Below, one piece after another: positions 34,473-44,372 of a stretch of 64,000 bases of DNA; the stretch's first letter is position 1; each line of letters opens with the position of its first letter. The notes under the pieces are model-generated. The model worked only from the letters and a program-made list of their open reading frames with translations, made no database searches and was not told where the DNA came from. A program made the position numbers and the translations under genes. The stretch spans positions 310,001-374,000 of the forward strand of contig NZ_RPDH01000001.1 in assembly GCF_003813775.1 (NCBI RefSeq), written 5' to 3'. Origin of the DNA: Chitinophaga lutea (GTDB lineage Bacteria; Bacteroidota; Bacteroidia; Chitinophagales; Chitinophagaceae).

Positions 34473-36129
34473 AGTGGATGTTCAGCCACACGAGCTGCAC
34501 CTGCTTCCGGCCTTCCGGCACGCGTTTGAGCGTAACGAGGGTGCCGCTGTCCGCATCGTAGTCCGCAATGGCGAACAGCGCTATGGGCGCGGGCGACGGC
34601 GTCGCCGTATCGAACACCGCATCGCGCGAGGGTATCATGGCCTTTCCTTCGAGCGCGTAATAAAAACCCTGTGCGTCCCGCGCATCGCGCATCACGGTGA
34701 GTTTGCCCCGGTCGATCCTTTCGTTGTTCTCCCCGAGGTCGTTCATGAAAATATAATCGCGCTGCGCGCCGGGTATGTACGTGAAGAATTTATACTGGTC
34801 GGCCCAGTTGAGTTTTTCCGTGGCGTTCTCCCTGTTTTTCTGGTAGAAGGCTTTCATGATCACGCCGGGGTTCATCTGTTTTTTCGGGATCATCCAGCTG
34901 CGCAGCTCCTTCCCTTCCGCATCGAAGTCCATCACCGCCACGTTGGCGAGAATGGTGCTCACCACCACCGGCGTACCGTTCACGGGACGGATGAAATTGT
35001 CGAGCTCCTCAAATATGATGGAATAACTCCCGTCTTTTTTGACGATCACATTCTGCGGCACGCCTTCGTAGGGCGCTTTGGGGCCGAACAGTTCGAGGCT
35101 TTTCAGGTTCACCTGCGAGGGGATGATCTCCCGCGGTCCGGCCACGATCATACTGTCGAGGCGCACGGTGGTGAGCCAGGTGGCCATCTTCTTTTCTTCG
35201 TGGAGATTGGCCTGCAGGAGGATGAGGGTGTGCCGGTGCGGGTTGTATTTGATGAAGCCCCCCTGAATGGAAATCCCTTCCGGGAACCCCAGGTCGCGGA
35301 AACGGAAAAAGATGTTGCCGCTGTCGAGCGTGGCGAGTTTCATCTGGCTGCTGGTGGTTTCGTACAGGGCGTTCTGCTCCATGCCGAGGATGCACAGCAT
35401 TTTATCGCCGATCACGGCCATGTCCCAGTACCGGAACCGTTTATCGTCGCCGCTGCCGGAAAAGCGCGCCCGGCTGATCTCGCGGTGGTCGGCGCCGAAG
35501 TGCACCACTTCGTAGCCGCCGTTCTGCGGATCGTCGGAATTATAATACATCCACACGGCGTAGTTTTCGCTGTACGGATCCTTGATTACGAGGAAATCTG
35601 AACTGGTGGTGATTTTGCGTTTGCGGAGGTTCACTTTGTCGAGGTACGCCACCGTATCCGCGCGTAGCAGGCGGCCGGAAGAGCCGCTCACCCGCAGCCG
35701 CATCAGCAGCGGGCGCCTGGACGACCGGTCGCTCACCAGCACCGTGGCATCGCCGGCGGATTCAAACACGGCATCAAGGCTGGTGGCCTGATAGCCGGTG
35801 AGGGTACTGTCCTGCAACTGCCGGGAAATATCGTACAGCTGCACGTTCACGCCCTGTTTTTCGGTGAAATGCACGTACAGGGTATGGCCGTTGCCGAGCT
35901 GGAGCATCCGGGCAATGCCGTCTGCCGGCTCCGGGAAAGCGGGGCCTTCGGCCAGGGTGCTCACGCAGCTGAAAAGCGCCGGTTTCGTGGCGGTACTGTC
36001 GGCCGGGGGCGTTACGCCGGCATTCCGGGGCATAGCCGGGGCATACGGGCCGCCCGGTTGTGCCGCCAGCTGCGCCCGGCCCATGATGGGCAGGCCTGCC
36101 AGCAGCAGCAGGTATAGGGTGGTTTTCAT
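34471..36129 (-). CDS. secreted protein of unknown function, 552 residues
   Basis: Start chosen at Met before KTTLYLLLLAGLP, giving a signal peptide ending MGRAQ; the longer frame has eight extra residues. After a Pro-rich linker (residues ~20-50) the rest is soluble and beta-rich, with motifs such as VLVSDRSSRRPLL, FLVIKDPYSENYAVWMYY and DMAVIGDKMLCILGM spaced in a way that suggests a beta-propeller. I do not recognise a named family; similar long secreted proteins occur in Chitinophagaceae without function. No lipobox and no T9SS sorting domain, so it probably stays in the periplasm. It stands alone between two convergent or divergent units. Confidence 0.7.
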   Translation of the reverse strand: MKTTLYLLLLAGLPIMGRAQLAAQPGGPYAPAMPRNAGVTPPADSTATKPALFSCVSTLAEGPAFPEPADGIARMLQLGNGHTLYVHFTEKQGVNVQLYDISRQLQDSTLTGYQATSLDAVFESAGDATVLVSDRSSRRPLLMRLRVSGSSGRLLRADTVAYLDKVNLRKRKITTSSDFLVIKDPYSENYAVWMYYNSDDPQNGGYEVVHFGADHREISRARFSGSGDDKRFRYWDMAVIGDKMLCILGMEQNALYETTSSQMKLATLDSGNIFFRFRDLGFPEGISIQGGFIKYNPHRHTLILLQANLHEEKKMATWLTTVRLDSMIVAGPREIIPSQVNLKSLELFGPKAPYEGVPQNVIVKKDGSYSIIFEELDNFIRPVNGTPVVVSTILANVAVMDFDAEGKELRSWMIPKKQMNPGVIMKAFYQKNRENATEKLNWADQYKFFTYIPGAQRDYIFMNDLGENNERIDRGKLTVMRDARDAQGFYYALEGKAMIPSRDAVFDTATPSPAPIALFAIADYDADSGTLVTLKRVPEGRKQVQLVWLNIH

Positions 36130-36343
36130 GGCTTCATAGGATTTCAGCCACAATATACTGATTTTTATTAATACGTATGAGCGCCGCTGCGTACAGCGCC
36201 ATGCCGGGAAAGGGGAAACGGCATCGCTACGCTGCTAACCGGGCATTGCGCCCGCCTGCGGGCAAATGCGGCCGGGTAACCACACCTATCCGGAATGCTG
36301 TTGGCAGGAGCAACGGATATTTGCCGCCGAGCGGCGCTTCATC

Positions 36344-36378
36344 GCATAAAAAAAGCCGGAGCGATGCTCCGGCTCTCC
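36344..36378 (-). terminator. terminator of the threonine dehydrogenase gene
   Basis: AGCCGGAGC-GAT-GCTCCGGCT; on the minus strand followed by seven T. Begins 12 bp past the stop at 36390. Confidence 0.9.
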
Positions 36379-36389
36379 AGGCTGCTGCC

Positions 36390-37349
36390 TTATTTGATGC
36401 CTTTCTGTTTCTTCAGGTTCTTCAGCATGTCTTCCGTCATCTTCGCGAGGTCGTACTGCGGTTTCCAGCCCCAGTCTTTCGACGCCTGGCTGTCGTCGAT
36501 GCTTTGCGGCCAGCTGTTCGCGATCTCCTGGCGGTAGTCCGGCTCGTAGCTGATCGTAAAGTCCGGGATGTGCTGCTGAATCGCGGCGCTGATCTCTTTC
36601 GGTGAAAAACTCATACCGGAAAGGTTGTACGCGGAGCGCACGCTGATCTTTTCGCCCGGCGCTTCCATCAGTTCTATGGTGGCGCGGATGGCGTCGTGCA
36701 TGTACATCATGGGGAGGTAGGTGTCTTCAGACAGGAAACATTTATACGTGCCTTCCTCCAGCGCTTCGTGGTAGATCTCCACCGCGTAATCCGTGGTGCC
36801 GCCGCCGGGAGCCGATTTATAACTGATCAGGCCCGGGTAACGCAGGCTGCGCACGTCGATGCCGTAACGGTGATTATAGTATTCGCACCAGCGTTCGCCG
36901 GCGAACTTGCTGATACCGTAAATGGTGGTGGGTTCGATGGTGGTGTGCTGCGGGGTGTCCACTTTCGGTGAGCTGGGCCCGAACACCGCGATGGAACTGG
37001 GCCAGTAGATTTTATCGAGCCCCTCTTCCTTGGCGATGTCCAGTACGTTGAGCAGGCTTTGCATGTTGATATGCCAGGCCAGCAGCGGGTTCTTTTCGCC
37101 GGTGGCGGAAAGGATGGCGGCCAGCAGATAGACCTGGGTAATGTTGTGGCGGATCACCAGTACGTGCAGCATTTCCTTGTTCATCACATCGAGCGATACA
37201 TAGGGGCCGGTGCCTTTCAGCAGGTCGTGCTCCTCGCGGAGATCGGAGGCCACCACGTTGTTGTCGCCGTACATCTTGCGCAGGGCCAGCGTCAGTTCCA
37301 CGCCGATCTGCCCGCACGCGCCAATTACCAGAATCTTATCTTTCTTCAT
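36390..37349 (-). CDS. L-threonine 3-dehydrogenase, SDR (NAD-dependent epimerase) type
   Basis: 319 residues. Rossmann GACGQIG at 10-16, WPSSIAVFGP, catalytic Tyr and Lys in IYGISKFAGE, and SLRYPGLISYKSAPGGGTTDYA, which is the distinctive segment of the short-chain-type threonine dehydrogenases and of the related UDP-sugar epimerases. It oxidises threonine to 2-amino-3-ketobutyrate with NAD. The partner ligase gene kbl is not adjacent. Other extended-SDR substrates cannot be excluded by sequence alone, but the GGGTTDYA motif argues for threonine dehydrogenase. Confidence 0.85.
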   Translation of the reverse strand: MKKDKILVIGACGQIGVELTLALRKMYGDNNVVASDLREEHDLLKGTGPYVSLDVMNKEMLHVLVIRHNITQVYLLAAILSATGEKNPLLAWHINMQSLLNVLDIAKEEGLDKIYWPSSIAVFGPSSPKVDTPQHTTIEPTTIYGISKFAGERWCEYYNHRYGIDVRSLRYPGLISYKSAPGGGTTDYAVEIYHEALEEGTYKCFLSEDTYLPMMYMHDAIRATIELMEAPGEKISVRSAYNLSGMSFSPKEISAAIQQHIPDFTISYEPDYRQEIANSWPQSIDDSQASKDWGWKPQYDLAKMTEDMLKNLKKQKGIK

Positions 37350-37368
37350 ATCGTTTGAAAATTGTTGC

Positions 37369-37376
37369 CAAAAATA
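37369..37376 (-). promoter_or_regulatory. putative -7 box (TATTTTTG, minus strand) of the threonine dehydrogenase gene
   Basis: Reads TATTTTTG on the minus strand, 19 bp before the start codon at 37349. It is divergent from the kdsA promoter 120 bp away. Confidence 0.5.
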
Positions 37377-37497
37377 ACGGCAAGCAGCAATATTAGCCGA
37401 ATTGCCGTTCTAAACAATGACAATACAATAACAATCCGGGCCCGCAGGAGTTGCGCTTCGTATCTGTTTTATCAAAATCCATGTCGGGAAATAACGT

Positions 37498-37505
37498 TAA
37501 TTTTG
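37498..37505 (+). promoter_or_regulatory. putative -7 box (TAATTTTG) of kdsA
   Basis: TAATTTTG then CGGCC and the ATG at 37511. With a 5-bp gap the mRNA would be leaderless or nearly so. The upstream in-frame Met codons would lie within the promoter, which supports the shorter start. Confidence 0.55.
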
Positions 37506-37510
37506 CGGCC

Positions 37511-38335
37511 ATGCATACGAAAACTTTAAAATCATTGTTTTCAGAACAGTACAATCCTGAAAACTTTTTCCTGATAGCAGGCCCCTGCGTAATTGAAGAT
37601 GAAGACCTGGTGATGGGCGTGGCCGAAAAAGTGTCCGCCATCTGCAAGCGCCTCAACATTCCCTATATGTTCAAGGCTTCCTACCGCAAGGCGAACCGTA
37701 CCAGTATCAATTCCTTTACCGGCATCGGCGACGTGGAAGGGCTCGACCTGTTGCAGAAAGTGGGCAAAACCTTCAACCTCCCCGTTACTTCCGATATCCA
37801 TTCCGCCGCAGAAGCTGCGATGGCCGCCGCTTATGTGGACGTGCTGCAAATCCCGGCGTTTCTTTGCCGGCAAACGGACATTCTGATCGCCGCGGCAGAC
37901 ACCGGCAAGGTGGTGAACGTGAAAAAAGGCCAGTTCGTGAGCGGTGAAGCGATGAAATTCGCGGTGGAAAAAATCAGGCAGGCCGGCAACGAGCACATCA
38001 TGCTCACGGAAAGAGGCACTACTTTCGGCTACCAGGACCTGGTGGTGGATTACCGCAACATCCCCATCATGAAAGAGCACGGTGTACCCGTGGTGATGGA
38101 CTGTACGCATTCCCTGCAGCAGCCTAACCAGACCTCCGGCGTAACCGGCGGCAATCCCAAAATGATCGGCACCATCGCCAGGGCGGCGATCGCTACCGGG
38201 GCCGACGGTCTGTTCATCGAAACGCACCCCGAGCCGGCCAAAGCAAAATCCGACGGCGCCAACATGCTGCGCCTCGATCTGCTGGAGCCGCTGCTGGAAG
38301 AACTGGTGCGCATCCGGGAAGCGGTGAAACGCTAA
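37511..38335 (+). CDS. kdsA: 3-deoxy-8-phosphooctulonate synthase
   Basis: 274 residues. Start chosen at MHTKTLKS, because the residues before it (20 more in frame) do not resemble the family and the promoter box overlaps them. FFLIAGPCVIEDE, FKASYRKANRTSINSFTG (in two adjoining blocks), LPVTSDIH, QIPAFLCRQTD and THSLQQPNQTSGVTGG are the KDO8P synthase motifs. It joins phosphoenolpyruvate and arabinose 5-phosphate for the KDO of lipopolysaccharide inner core. Other KDO genes are not nearby. Next gene starts 72 bp downstream. Confidence 0.95.
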   Translation: MHTKTLKSLFSEQYNPENFFLIAGPCVIEDEDLVMGVAEKVSAICKRLNIPYMFKASYRKANRTSINSFTGIGDVEGLDLLQKVGKTFNLPVTSDIHSAAEAAMAAAYVDVLQIPAFLCRQTDILIAAADTGKVVNVKKGQFVSGEAMKFAVEKIRQAGNEHIMLTERGTTFGYQDLVVDYRNIPIMKEHGVPVVMDCTHSLQQPNQTSGVTGGNPKMIGTIARAAIATGADGLFIETHPEPAKAKSDGANMLRLDLLEPLLEELVRIREAVKR

Positions 38336-38407
38336 AAACATCCGGGGCCGTTAGTGTTGGTTGTCATTACTTTTTTTGGTAAATTCAATCACACTAAAAA
38401 TAGCACC

Positions 38408-38779
38408 ATGATTAATTTTTCAGAATTAAAAGTCGGTGATATTGTACTGGCGAAATTCGAGGAACAACTGACGGAAGGCAACATCGTTCAGGTAGACGCA
38501 GAAAACCGGCAGGTTTGTGTGTTGACCCAGCAGGAGAACTGGTACAGCCCGGAGGATCTTTTTCCCATCCCCCTCACGGAGGAACACCTGGAGAAACTGA
38601 AATTCAAAAAGACGGACGAGGCCTATGTACGCGGCCCGTTCACCGTACAGCTCCCCAACGGTAGCGACCCGCATACGGTATTGCATTACCGCGACGAAAC
38701 CCGGAACATCCCCGGCAGCCTGATGGTGCATCAGCTACAGAATCATTATCACGGGATGACCTTATACCATCTCGATTAA
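38408..38779 (+). CDS. conserved hypothetical protein, 123 residues
   Basis: Start chosen at MINFSELKVGDIVLAKF; the longer frame would begin inside the upstream promoter-like T-run. The first 60 residues look like a small beta barrel (KVGDIVLAKFEEQ, TEGNIVQVDA, VCVLTQQENWYSPEDLFPIPLT), a layout seen in chromo/Tudor-like or KOW-like folds, but I cannot name a family. The C-terminal half is polar (HYHGMTLYHLD end). No signal peptide or membrane segment, so cytosolic. It follows kdsA by 72 bp and shares the strand; function unknown. Confidence 0.75.
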   Translation: MINFSELKVGDIVLAKFEEQLTEGNIVQVDAENRQVCVLTQQENWYSPEDLFPIPLTEEHLEKLKFKKTDEAYVRGPFTVQLPNGSDPHTVLHYRDETRNIPGSLMVHQLQNHYHGMTLYHLD

Positions 38780-38782
38780 AGG

Positions 38783-38820
38783 CATAAAAAAAGCCGCCGG
38801 CAATACACCGGCGGCTTCCT
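38783..38820. terminator. terminator between two convergent genes
   Basis: AAGCCGCCGG-CAATACA-CCGGCGGCTT; the T-run is strong on the minus strand and weak on the plus strand, so it mainly serves the DUF4382 gene. Confidence 0.88.
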
Positions 38821-38839
38821 CATTTATAATCGCAGCAGA

Positions 38840-39658
38840 TTATTTCTTTTGCAGCCGAACGGTGTCGACTGTGGTAATCCGGCCGAGCGTTACCGTTACG
38901 CCGTCTTTTACGAACGGCTTAAAGGTAGTGTCTACCGGCAGGTAATGCATGGAGTAAGTGCCTGCGTCGATGCCGCGGATCAGGTAACCGCCGGCGGCAG
39001 TGTAGGTGCTGGCAATGGTGTCTGTACCACGGATGGCGAGTACGGCCGTCTGCACGGTGTCCGGCAATACGATGCCTTTGATGTTACCGCCTACTGCTTC
39101 CAGTACCGCGCGGATAACGGGCTTCAGGATGTATTTGCCGCTGTTGCCTGCTTTCACGATGGATTTGGCCACGTCGAAATCAAGCGTCAGTTTGTTGATG
39201 ATGCCGCCGATCACGGGCTGGTTGATGTTCAGCTTCAGGCCAGACTGCTGGGCGCTGGGCGTGGTGAGCATCAGTTTTTCACCCTTGTTGGTAATAATGT
39301 AGTTGTTGTCTCCCAATACGAGCCTGAGCTGGCTCAGCCTGCCGCTGGGAATTTCAGCGTCGGCCAGCACGGTGTCTTTGTCATTTACCAGGTCGAGCAG
39401 GTTGTACATACCGGGATGTACGCCGGGGAGGGTAGTCCAGTTCTGGTCGTCGGCGTCGGTTACGTTGATACGGATGTCTTTTACATCGATCCATACTTCC
39501 CGGTAATCACCCGGGTCGTCTGTGAGTGCGATCTGCAAACGGGCGTTGCCGTTGCTGCCGTTGTTGTCGTTCGTGCTGCAGGAAGCCATCATGCCGATTC
39601 CGCCGAGCAGCAGAGCGCCGAGGGCGAGGTTTTTCAGTTTCAGAAAAGGTGTCATCAT
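38840..39658 (-). CDS. DUF4382 lipoprotein
   Basis: About 272 residues. Start chosen at the Met pair MMTPFLKLKNLALGALL; this yields a lipoprotein signal with lipobox GMMASC and a Ser/Thr/Asn/Asp linker after Cys. The mature part begins ARLQIALTDDPGDYREVWIDVKDI, the DUF4382 start (split: ARLQIALTDDPGDY, then REVWIDVKDI), with a second domain after residue ~200 that resembles a carboxypeptidase-regulatory-like beta sandwich. Likely a surface or periplasmic lipoprotein; role unknown. A near-consensus -7 box (TAATCTTG on the minus strand) lies at 39703-39710. Confidence 0.88.
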   Translation of the reverse strand: MMTPFLKLKNLALGALLLGGIGMMASCSTNDNNGSNGNARLQIALTDDPGDYREVWIDVKDIRINVTDADDQNWTTLPGVHPGMYNLLDLVNDKDTVLADAEIPSGRLSQLRLVLGDNNYIITNKGEKLMLTTPSAQQSGLKLNINQPVIGGIINKLTLDFDVAKSIVKAGNSGKYILKPVIRAVLEAVGGNIKGIVLPDTVQTAVLAIRGTDTIASTYTAAGGYLIRGIDAGTYSMHYLPVDTTFKPFVKDGVTVTLGRITTVDTVRLQKK

Positions 39659-39812
39659 ATAATTGTTTAATGGTTTACGTGATTTTTTCACACCCACGTA
39701 TACAAGATTAGATGCACCATTTCCTCCAAAGTTTAACTGTGGAACAAATAAATTTTTAACTTTCTCCGTAAGATACTGAGAGCAAGAGTATTAGTAAATA
39801 AAAAAATATATT

Positions 39813-40034
39813 TTAAAGATAACGCAGCGGGTTTCTGCGTGCTTTGGAGATGTAGTTTTTGATATTCATCCAGAAGGCGAGGATCATATAAACAATCAGG
39901 GGCGATCCCATCGTCAGAAAGGTGGCATAGATAAAAAAGATGCGGATCCGGGAGGTGGCGATGCCTAATTTTTCCCCCAGGGCCGCGCATACACCAAAGG
40001 CCTTCCATTCCACAAAGTCCTTGATTTTATTCAT
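39813..40034 (-). CDS. PspC domain protein
   Basis: 73 residues. VEWKAFGVCAALGEKLGI at 8-25 is the PspC core start (WxxxGVCaGlaxxxGi pattern), followed by two hydrophobic stretches (IRIFFIYATFLT and LIVYMILAFWM). PspC domains sit in the inner membrane and, in enterobacteria, activate the phage-shock response; stand-alone small versions in Bacteroidota have no known role. It is a monocistronic gene between the DUF4382 gene and divergent acn. Confidence 0.88.
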   Translation of the reverse strand: MNKIKDFVEWKAFGVCAALGEKLGIATSRIRIFFIYATFLTMGSPLIVYMILAFWMNIKNYISKARRNPLRYL

Positions 40035-40236
40035 CCGTCGGTATTTATCTCTTTTTTGGTCTGATGGAACCCGGTCAATAATGATGCCGGTTTACATATC
40101 AAATTTATTCTAATCCGGAGAAAGTAGCAAATGAAATTCGTGTCATTCCCATCGTTGTTAACTTTTAAAACTTTACGAAAATGATTAACTTCGCCCTGCA
40201 ATTTTTAATGTAATAGCTCTTAAATTATTTATTTCC

Positions 40237-42510
40237 ATGGTGTTTGATATTGAAATGATTAAAAAATTGTATGCGGAGCTGCCCGGGAAAGTTGAAGCAA
40301 CCCGGAAGTTATTAGGTCGCCCGCTTACACTGGCCGAAAAGATCTTGTATGCCCACCTGTATGCACCTGTCACCTCCTCTTTCGAGAGAGGTAAATCTTA
40401 TGTGGAATTTGCTCCTGACCGCGTAGCGATGCAGGATGCCACCGCGCAAATGGCGCTTTTGCAGTTTATGACCTGCGGCCGCGACCAGGTGGCGGTTCCC
40501 TCTACCGTTCACTGCGATCACCTGATCCAGGCTAAAACGGGCGCAGCGGCGGATCTGGCCACAGCTATCGACACCAATAAGGAAGTTTACGATTTTCTCG
40601 CCTCTATTTCTGATAAATACGGTATCGGTTTCTGGAAACCCGGCGCCGGTATCATCCACCAGGTAGTACTGGAAAACTATGCGTTTCCCGGCGGCCTGAT
40701 GATCGGTACGGACTCTCACACCCCCAACGCCGGCGGTTTGGGCATGCTCGCCATTGGCGTGGGCGGTGCAGACGCGGTAGACGTGATGGCAGGCCTCCCC
40801 TGGGAGCTGAAAATGCCGAAACTGATCGGTGTGAAACTGACCGGCAAACTGAGCGGATGGGCGTCTCCGAAAGACGTGATCCTCCGCGTAGCGGGTATCC
40901 TCACCGTAAAAGGCGGTACCGGCTGCATCGTGGAATACTTCGGCGAAGGGGCGGACAGCCTGAGCGCCACCGGTAAAGGCACCATCTGTAACATGGGTGC
41001 GGAAATCGGCGCTACCTGCTCCGTTTTCGCATACGACACCAAAATGTCCGATTACCTGAAAATCACCAGCCGCACCGAAGTGGCCCAGCTGGCGGATGCC
41101 GTGAAAGAGCACCTGCGCCCCGACGAGGCGGTATATGCAGAGCCTGCCAAATTCTACGACCAGGTGATCGAAATCAACCTCGACGAACTGGAGCCCTATG
41201 TAAACGGTCCCTTCACCCCGGACCTGGCATGGCCCATCTCCAAATTCGCACAGGCGGTAAAGGAAAACAACTGGCCCGAAAAGCTGGAAGTGGCCCTGAT
41301 CGGTTCCTGCACCAACTCTTCTTACGAAGACATCAGCCGTTCGGCCTCCCTGGCTAAACAGGCCATCGATAAAGAACTGGAAGTACATTCCGAATTCACC
41401 ATCACCCCCGGTTCAGAACTGGTGCGGTACACCATCGAAAGAGACGGTCTGCTGAACACCTTCGACCAGATCGGCGGTGTGGTGCTGGCCAACGCCTGCG
41501 GTCCCTGTATCGGCCAGTGGGCCCGTCATATCGACGACCCGAACCGCAAAAACTCCATCATCACCTCCTTCAACCGTAACTTCGCCAAACGTAACGACGG
41601 CCTGGCTTCTACCCATGCTTTCGTAGCGTCCCCGGAAATCGTGACCGCACTGGCCATCGCCGGTTCCCTCACCTTCAACCCGCTGACCGACACGCTGAAG
41701 AACAGAAAAGGACAGGATGTGAAACTCGACGAGCCCACCGGTTTTGAACTGCCGCCCCAGGGCTTCGACGTGAAAGACGCCGGTTACCAGGCCCCTGCTG
41801 AAGACGGCAGCGGCGTACAGGTGATCGTATCCCCCACCTCCGACCGCCTCCAGTTGCTGGATGCGTTCTCCGCATGGGAAGGTACCGATCTGAAAGGCCT
41901 CAAACTGCTCATCAAGGCGAAAGGCAAGTGTACTACCGACCACATCTCCATGGCGGGCCCCTGGTTGAAATACCGCGGCCACCTGGACAATATCTCCAAC
42001 AACATGCTCATTGGCGCGGTAAACGCGTTCAACGACAAAACCGATACCGTTAAAAACCAGCTCACCGGCGAATACGGTGCAGTGCCCGCCACCCAGCGCG
42101 CTTACAAAGCCGCCAAACTGGGCTCTGTAGTGGTAGGCGACGAAAACTATGGTGAAGGTTCCAGCCGCGAACACGCCGCCATGGAACCCCGCCACCTGGG
42201 TGTACGCGCCATCCTCGTGAAATCTTTCGCCAGGATCCACGAAACCAACCTGAAAAAACAGGGTATGCTGGCGCTGACCTTTAACGACAAAGACGATTAC
42301 GAAAAGATCCAGGAAGACGACACCATCGACATCCTGGGCCTGACCGACTTCGTTCCCGGCAAACCGCTGACCGTGGTGCTCAACCACAAAGACGGCAGCC
42401 AGGATGCCATCACCGTTAACCATACCTACAATGAACAACAGATCGAGTGGTTCAAGGCAGGCGGCGCGTTAAACGTGATCAGGGCACAGTTCGCTGCAGC
42501 CAAAAAATAA
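40237..42510 (+). CDS. acnA: aconitate hydratase
   Basis: 757 residues, matching the mitochondrial-type aconitase. [11 protein letters not shown] with Cys358 and [10 protein letters not shown] with Cys421 and Cys424 supply the [4Fe-4S] cluster, exactly at the spacing of pig mitochondrial aconitase. [13 protein letters not shown] and the swivel domain [14 protein letters not shown] are present. It isomerises citrate to isocitrate in the TCA cycle. The symbol is given by function; mitochondrial-type enzymes are sometimes called acn. Monocistronic with terminator; the upstream region is AT-rich with TAACTTCG as the nearest promoter-like box. Confidence 0.95.
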   Translation: MVFDIEMIKKLYAELPGKVEATRKLLGRPLTLAEKILYAHLYAPVTSSFERGKSYVEFAPDRVAMQDATAQMALLQFMTCGRDQVAVPSTVHCDHLIQAKTGAAADLATAIDTNKEVYDFLASISDKYGIGFWKPGAGIIHQVVLENYAFPGGLMIGTDSHTPNAGGLGMLAIGVGGADAVDVMAGLPWELKMPKLIGVKLTGKLSGWASPKDVILRVAGILTVKGGTGCIVEYFGEGADSLSATGKGTICNMGAEIGATCSVFAYDTKMSDYLKITSRTEVAQLADAVKEHLRPDEAVYAEPAKFYDQVIEINLDELEPYVNGPFTPDLAWPISKFAQAVKENNWPEKLEVALIGSCTNSSYEDISRSASLAKQAIDKELEVHSEFTITPGSELVRYTIERDGLLNTFDQIGGVVLANACGPCIGQWARHIDDPNRKNSIITSFNRNFAKRNDGLASTHAFVASPEIVTALAIAGSLTFNPLTDTLKNRKGQDVKLDEPTGFELPPQGFDVKDAGYQAPAEDGSGVQVIVSPTSDRLQLLDAFSAWEGTDLKGLKLLIKAKGKCTTDHISMAGPWLKYRGHLDNISNNMLIGAVNAFNDKTDTVKNQLTGEYGAVPATQRAYKAAKLGSVVVGDENYGEGSSREHAAMEPRHLGVRAILVKSFARIHETNLKKQGMLALTFNDKDDYEKIQEDDTIDILGLTDFVPGKPLTVVLNHKDGSQDAITVNHTYNEQQIEWFKAGGALNVIRAQFAAAKK

Positions 42511-42535
42511 CAACGCTTTAACGATTGTTAAATCA

Positions 42536-42570
42536 TAGGCCCCGTCCGTCAAGGACGGGGCTTTTTTTGC
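42536..42570 (+). terminator. Rho-independent terminator of the aconitase gene
   Basis: GCCCCGTCC-GTCAA-GGACGGGGC followed by seven T. Confidence 0.93.
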
Positions 42571-42627
42571 TGGCCCGCTATTTGCAAATTATAAGATAGA
42601 AACCATTATCCACTCCTGTAAACGCCT

Positions 42628-43257
42628 ATGCAGATAGCAGAAATAACGGAAATCTGGATGCAGCTGGCCGCCCGCACAGGCTGTACCACCACGTACGCAA
42701 ACACCGGCATCCGCAACATCATCCGGCAGTATTCAGCAGCCGGCAGGCATTATCATAATATGGACCACCTGGGCGACCTGCTCTGCCTGCAGCAGCACTA
42801 TGCCCCCGAGATCATCGATAACGACAGCGTGCTGCACGCCATTTTCTTTCATGATATCATTTATTCGGCCACCCGGAAAGACAATGAAGAAAGGAGCGCG
42901 CAGGAGGCCGTGCGTTACCTGCAAAACACCCGCTGCCCTGTAGAAAAACAGCAAAAGGTATATCGTTACATCACCGCCACGGCGCAGCATCAGAACCCGC
43001 TGGCGGACCCCGACCTGGATTACCTCCTCGACTTCGACCTGCATATCCTCGGCGCCACGCCGGGCCAATACGACGCCTACACGAAGCAGATCAGGAAAGA
43101 ATACTGGATCTACCCGGCATTCATGTACAACAAAGGCCGAAAAAGCGTGCTGCAGCACTTCCTGAGCCAGCCGCACATTTATAAAACGGCCGCCTTCAGG
43201 GAAAAATACGAACAGAAAGCGAGGGAAAACCTCGAGCGGGAACTGGATGCGTTATAG
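42628..43257 (+). CDS. HD superfamily metal-dependent phosphohydrolase
   Basis: 209 residues, soluble. Metal-site motifs: RHYHNMDHL near 38-46 and AIFFHDIIY near 70-78, i.e. H...HD, then TAQHQNPLADPDLDYLLDFDLHILG near 115-140 with the last Asp (D in FDLHILG). The YHNxxHL form marks the predicted HD phosphohydrolases related to YedJ-like proteins of unknown substrate. It could act on nucleotides. The gene is monocistronic, facing the DUF4421 gene tail to tail. Confidence 0.88.
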   Translation: MQIAEITEIWMQLAARTGCTTTYANTGIRNIIRQYSAAGRHYHNMDHLGDLLCLQQHYAPEIIDNDSVLHAIFFHDIIYSATRKDNEERSAQEAVRYLQNTRCPVEKQQKVYRYITATAQHQNPLADPDLDYLLDFDLHILGATPGQYDAYTKQIRKEYWIYPAFMYNKGRKSVLQHFLSQPHIYKTAAFREKYEQKARENLERELDAL

Positions 43258-43299
43258 TATGACAGGAATAAACTCGTTCAGGAAAGATCATGTAACACC

Positions 43300-44340
43300 T
43301 CAGAATATCGGTTTCTTTAACGCCAGCCTGCGCGCGATGCTGATGCGCAGATTCCCCGTCCCGAAGATCTGGTGCGCGCGCGGTACAGGCGCATCGCTGC
43401 GGGTGAGCATATCGGTGTAATGCAGCCCGAAATAATAATAACTGGAATTATACCCCGCCGCCAGCCGGATGGTATTATTGAAAGCCCATCCCCACCCTGC
43501 CGTGCTGGGCCGCCCGTCGCTGTAGCGCAATTTGGTGTGATTGAGCCCCGCCCCGGCAGACACGGACGCCGTTACGAAAAAGTATCTGGCCAGCACCAGC
43601 GTATAGGCGTAACCGCCATTCACGGCGAAGCTCACGGTATGGGTACCTCTGAAAGGCAGGTCGCCGAAAAAGCCGGGCACGTTCAGATCGTGCGGCACGA
43701 GCGCCGAATCGCCGCGCAGCTGCCAGGTGAACACTTCTCCCCCTAACAGGAACGAACCGGCGCTTTTTTTCTGGTACTCGTTCTGCATAAAAGCGGCGCG
43801 GTACGAAAATCGTTTGTCGTTGAAAATATACTGCACATGCAGCCCAAGATCCGTATTGAGCATATCCGGCCGGAGGGATACGGCCTTGCGCGGGAATGCG
43901 TTGCTGATGCGCCGGGTGGCGGCGGCCTCGTAGTATCCCTTGTAATACTGCCCGTAAAAGTCCACTACGAGTTTCCGGAGATACAGGTGCGCCTGTAAAT
44001 CGAGGAATTTCGTTTTCCCGTATTTTTCATTGTCGTTGTTGATGAAAGGAAGATTGAAGGCGAAGTTGAGGCCGATGAATTTGTAGTTCACCCCGAAACC
44101 CACGTTGTTGGCGCTGTTGGGGCGGTAGAGCACCTCTTCTTTCAGGCCCCGGTCTTTCATGTCGTAGTAAGTGTACTTGCGGGAACCGAAGAGGCGGAGG
44201 GTGAGGTCTTCCGTATGATCTTCGACATAACTGCTGTCGTTCTCCACCTGCACCAGCTGCAGGATTTTCTGCGCCGTGGCTACACGGGCAGTGGTCAAAC
44301 AAAGCATCCAGGCCAGCACACTAACGGTCAATATCTTCAT
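43300..44340 (-). CDS. DUF4421 outer-membrane protein
   Basis: 346 residues. Start chosen at ATG (MKILTVSVLAWML) in preference to a TTG two codons upstream. Signal peptide ending ARVATAQ, then DHTEDLTLRLFGSRKYTYY and RPNSANNVGFGVNYKFIGLNF (two blocks), which are DUF4421 features; the remainder is beta strands with a terminal LALKKPIF. Predicted beta barrel in the outer membrane, function unknown. No operon partner is evident: the phosphoesterase gene lies 32 bp upstream on the same strand, so cotranscription with the hut operon is possible. Confidence 0.85.
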   Translation of the reverse strand: MKILTVSVLAWMLCLTTARVATAQKILQLVQVENDSSYVEDHTEDLTLRLFGSRKYTYYDMKDRGLKEEVLYRPNSANNVGFGVNYKFIGLNFAFNLPFINNDNEKYGKTKFLDLQAHLYLRKLVVDFYGQYYKGYYEAAATRRISNAFPRKAVSLRPDMLNTDLGLHVQYIFNDKRFSYRAAFMQNEYQKKSAGSFLLGGEVFTWQLRGDSALVPHDLNVPGFFGDLPFRGTHTVSFAVNGGYAYTLVLARYFFVTASVSAGAGLNHTKLRYSDGRPSTAGWGWAFNNTIRLAAGYNSSYYYFGLHYTDMLTRSDAPVPRAHQIFGTGNLRISIARRLALKKPIF

Positions 44341-44372
44341 AAACAACAGTCGAGGTCTATAAATATACGCTT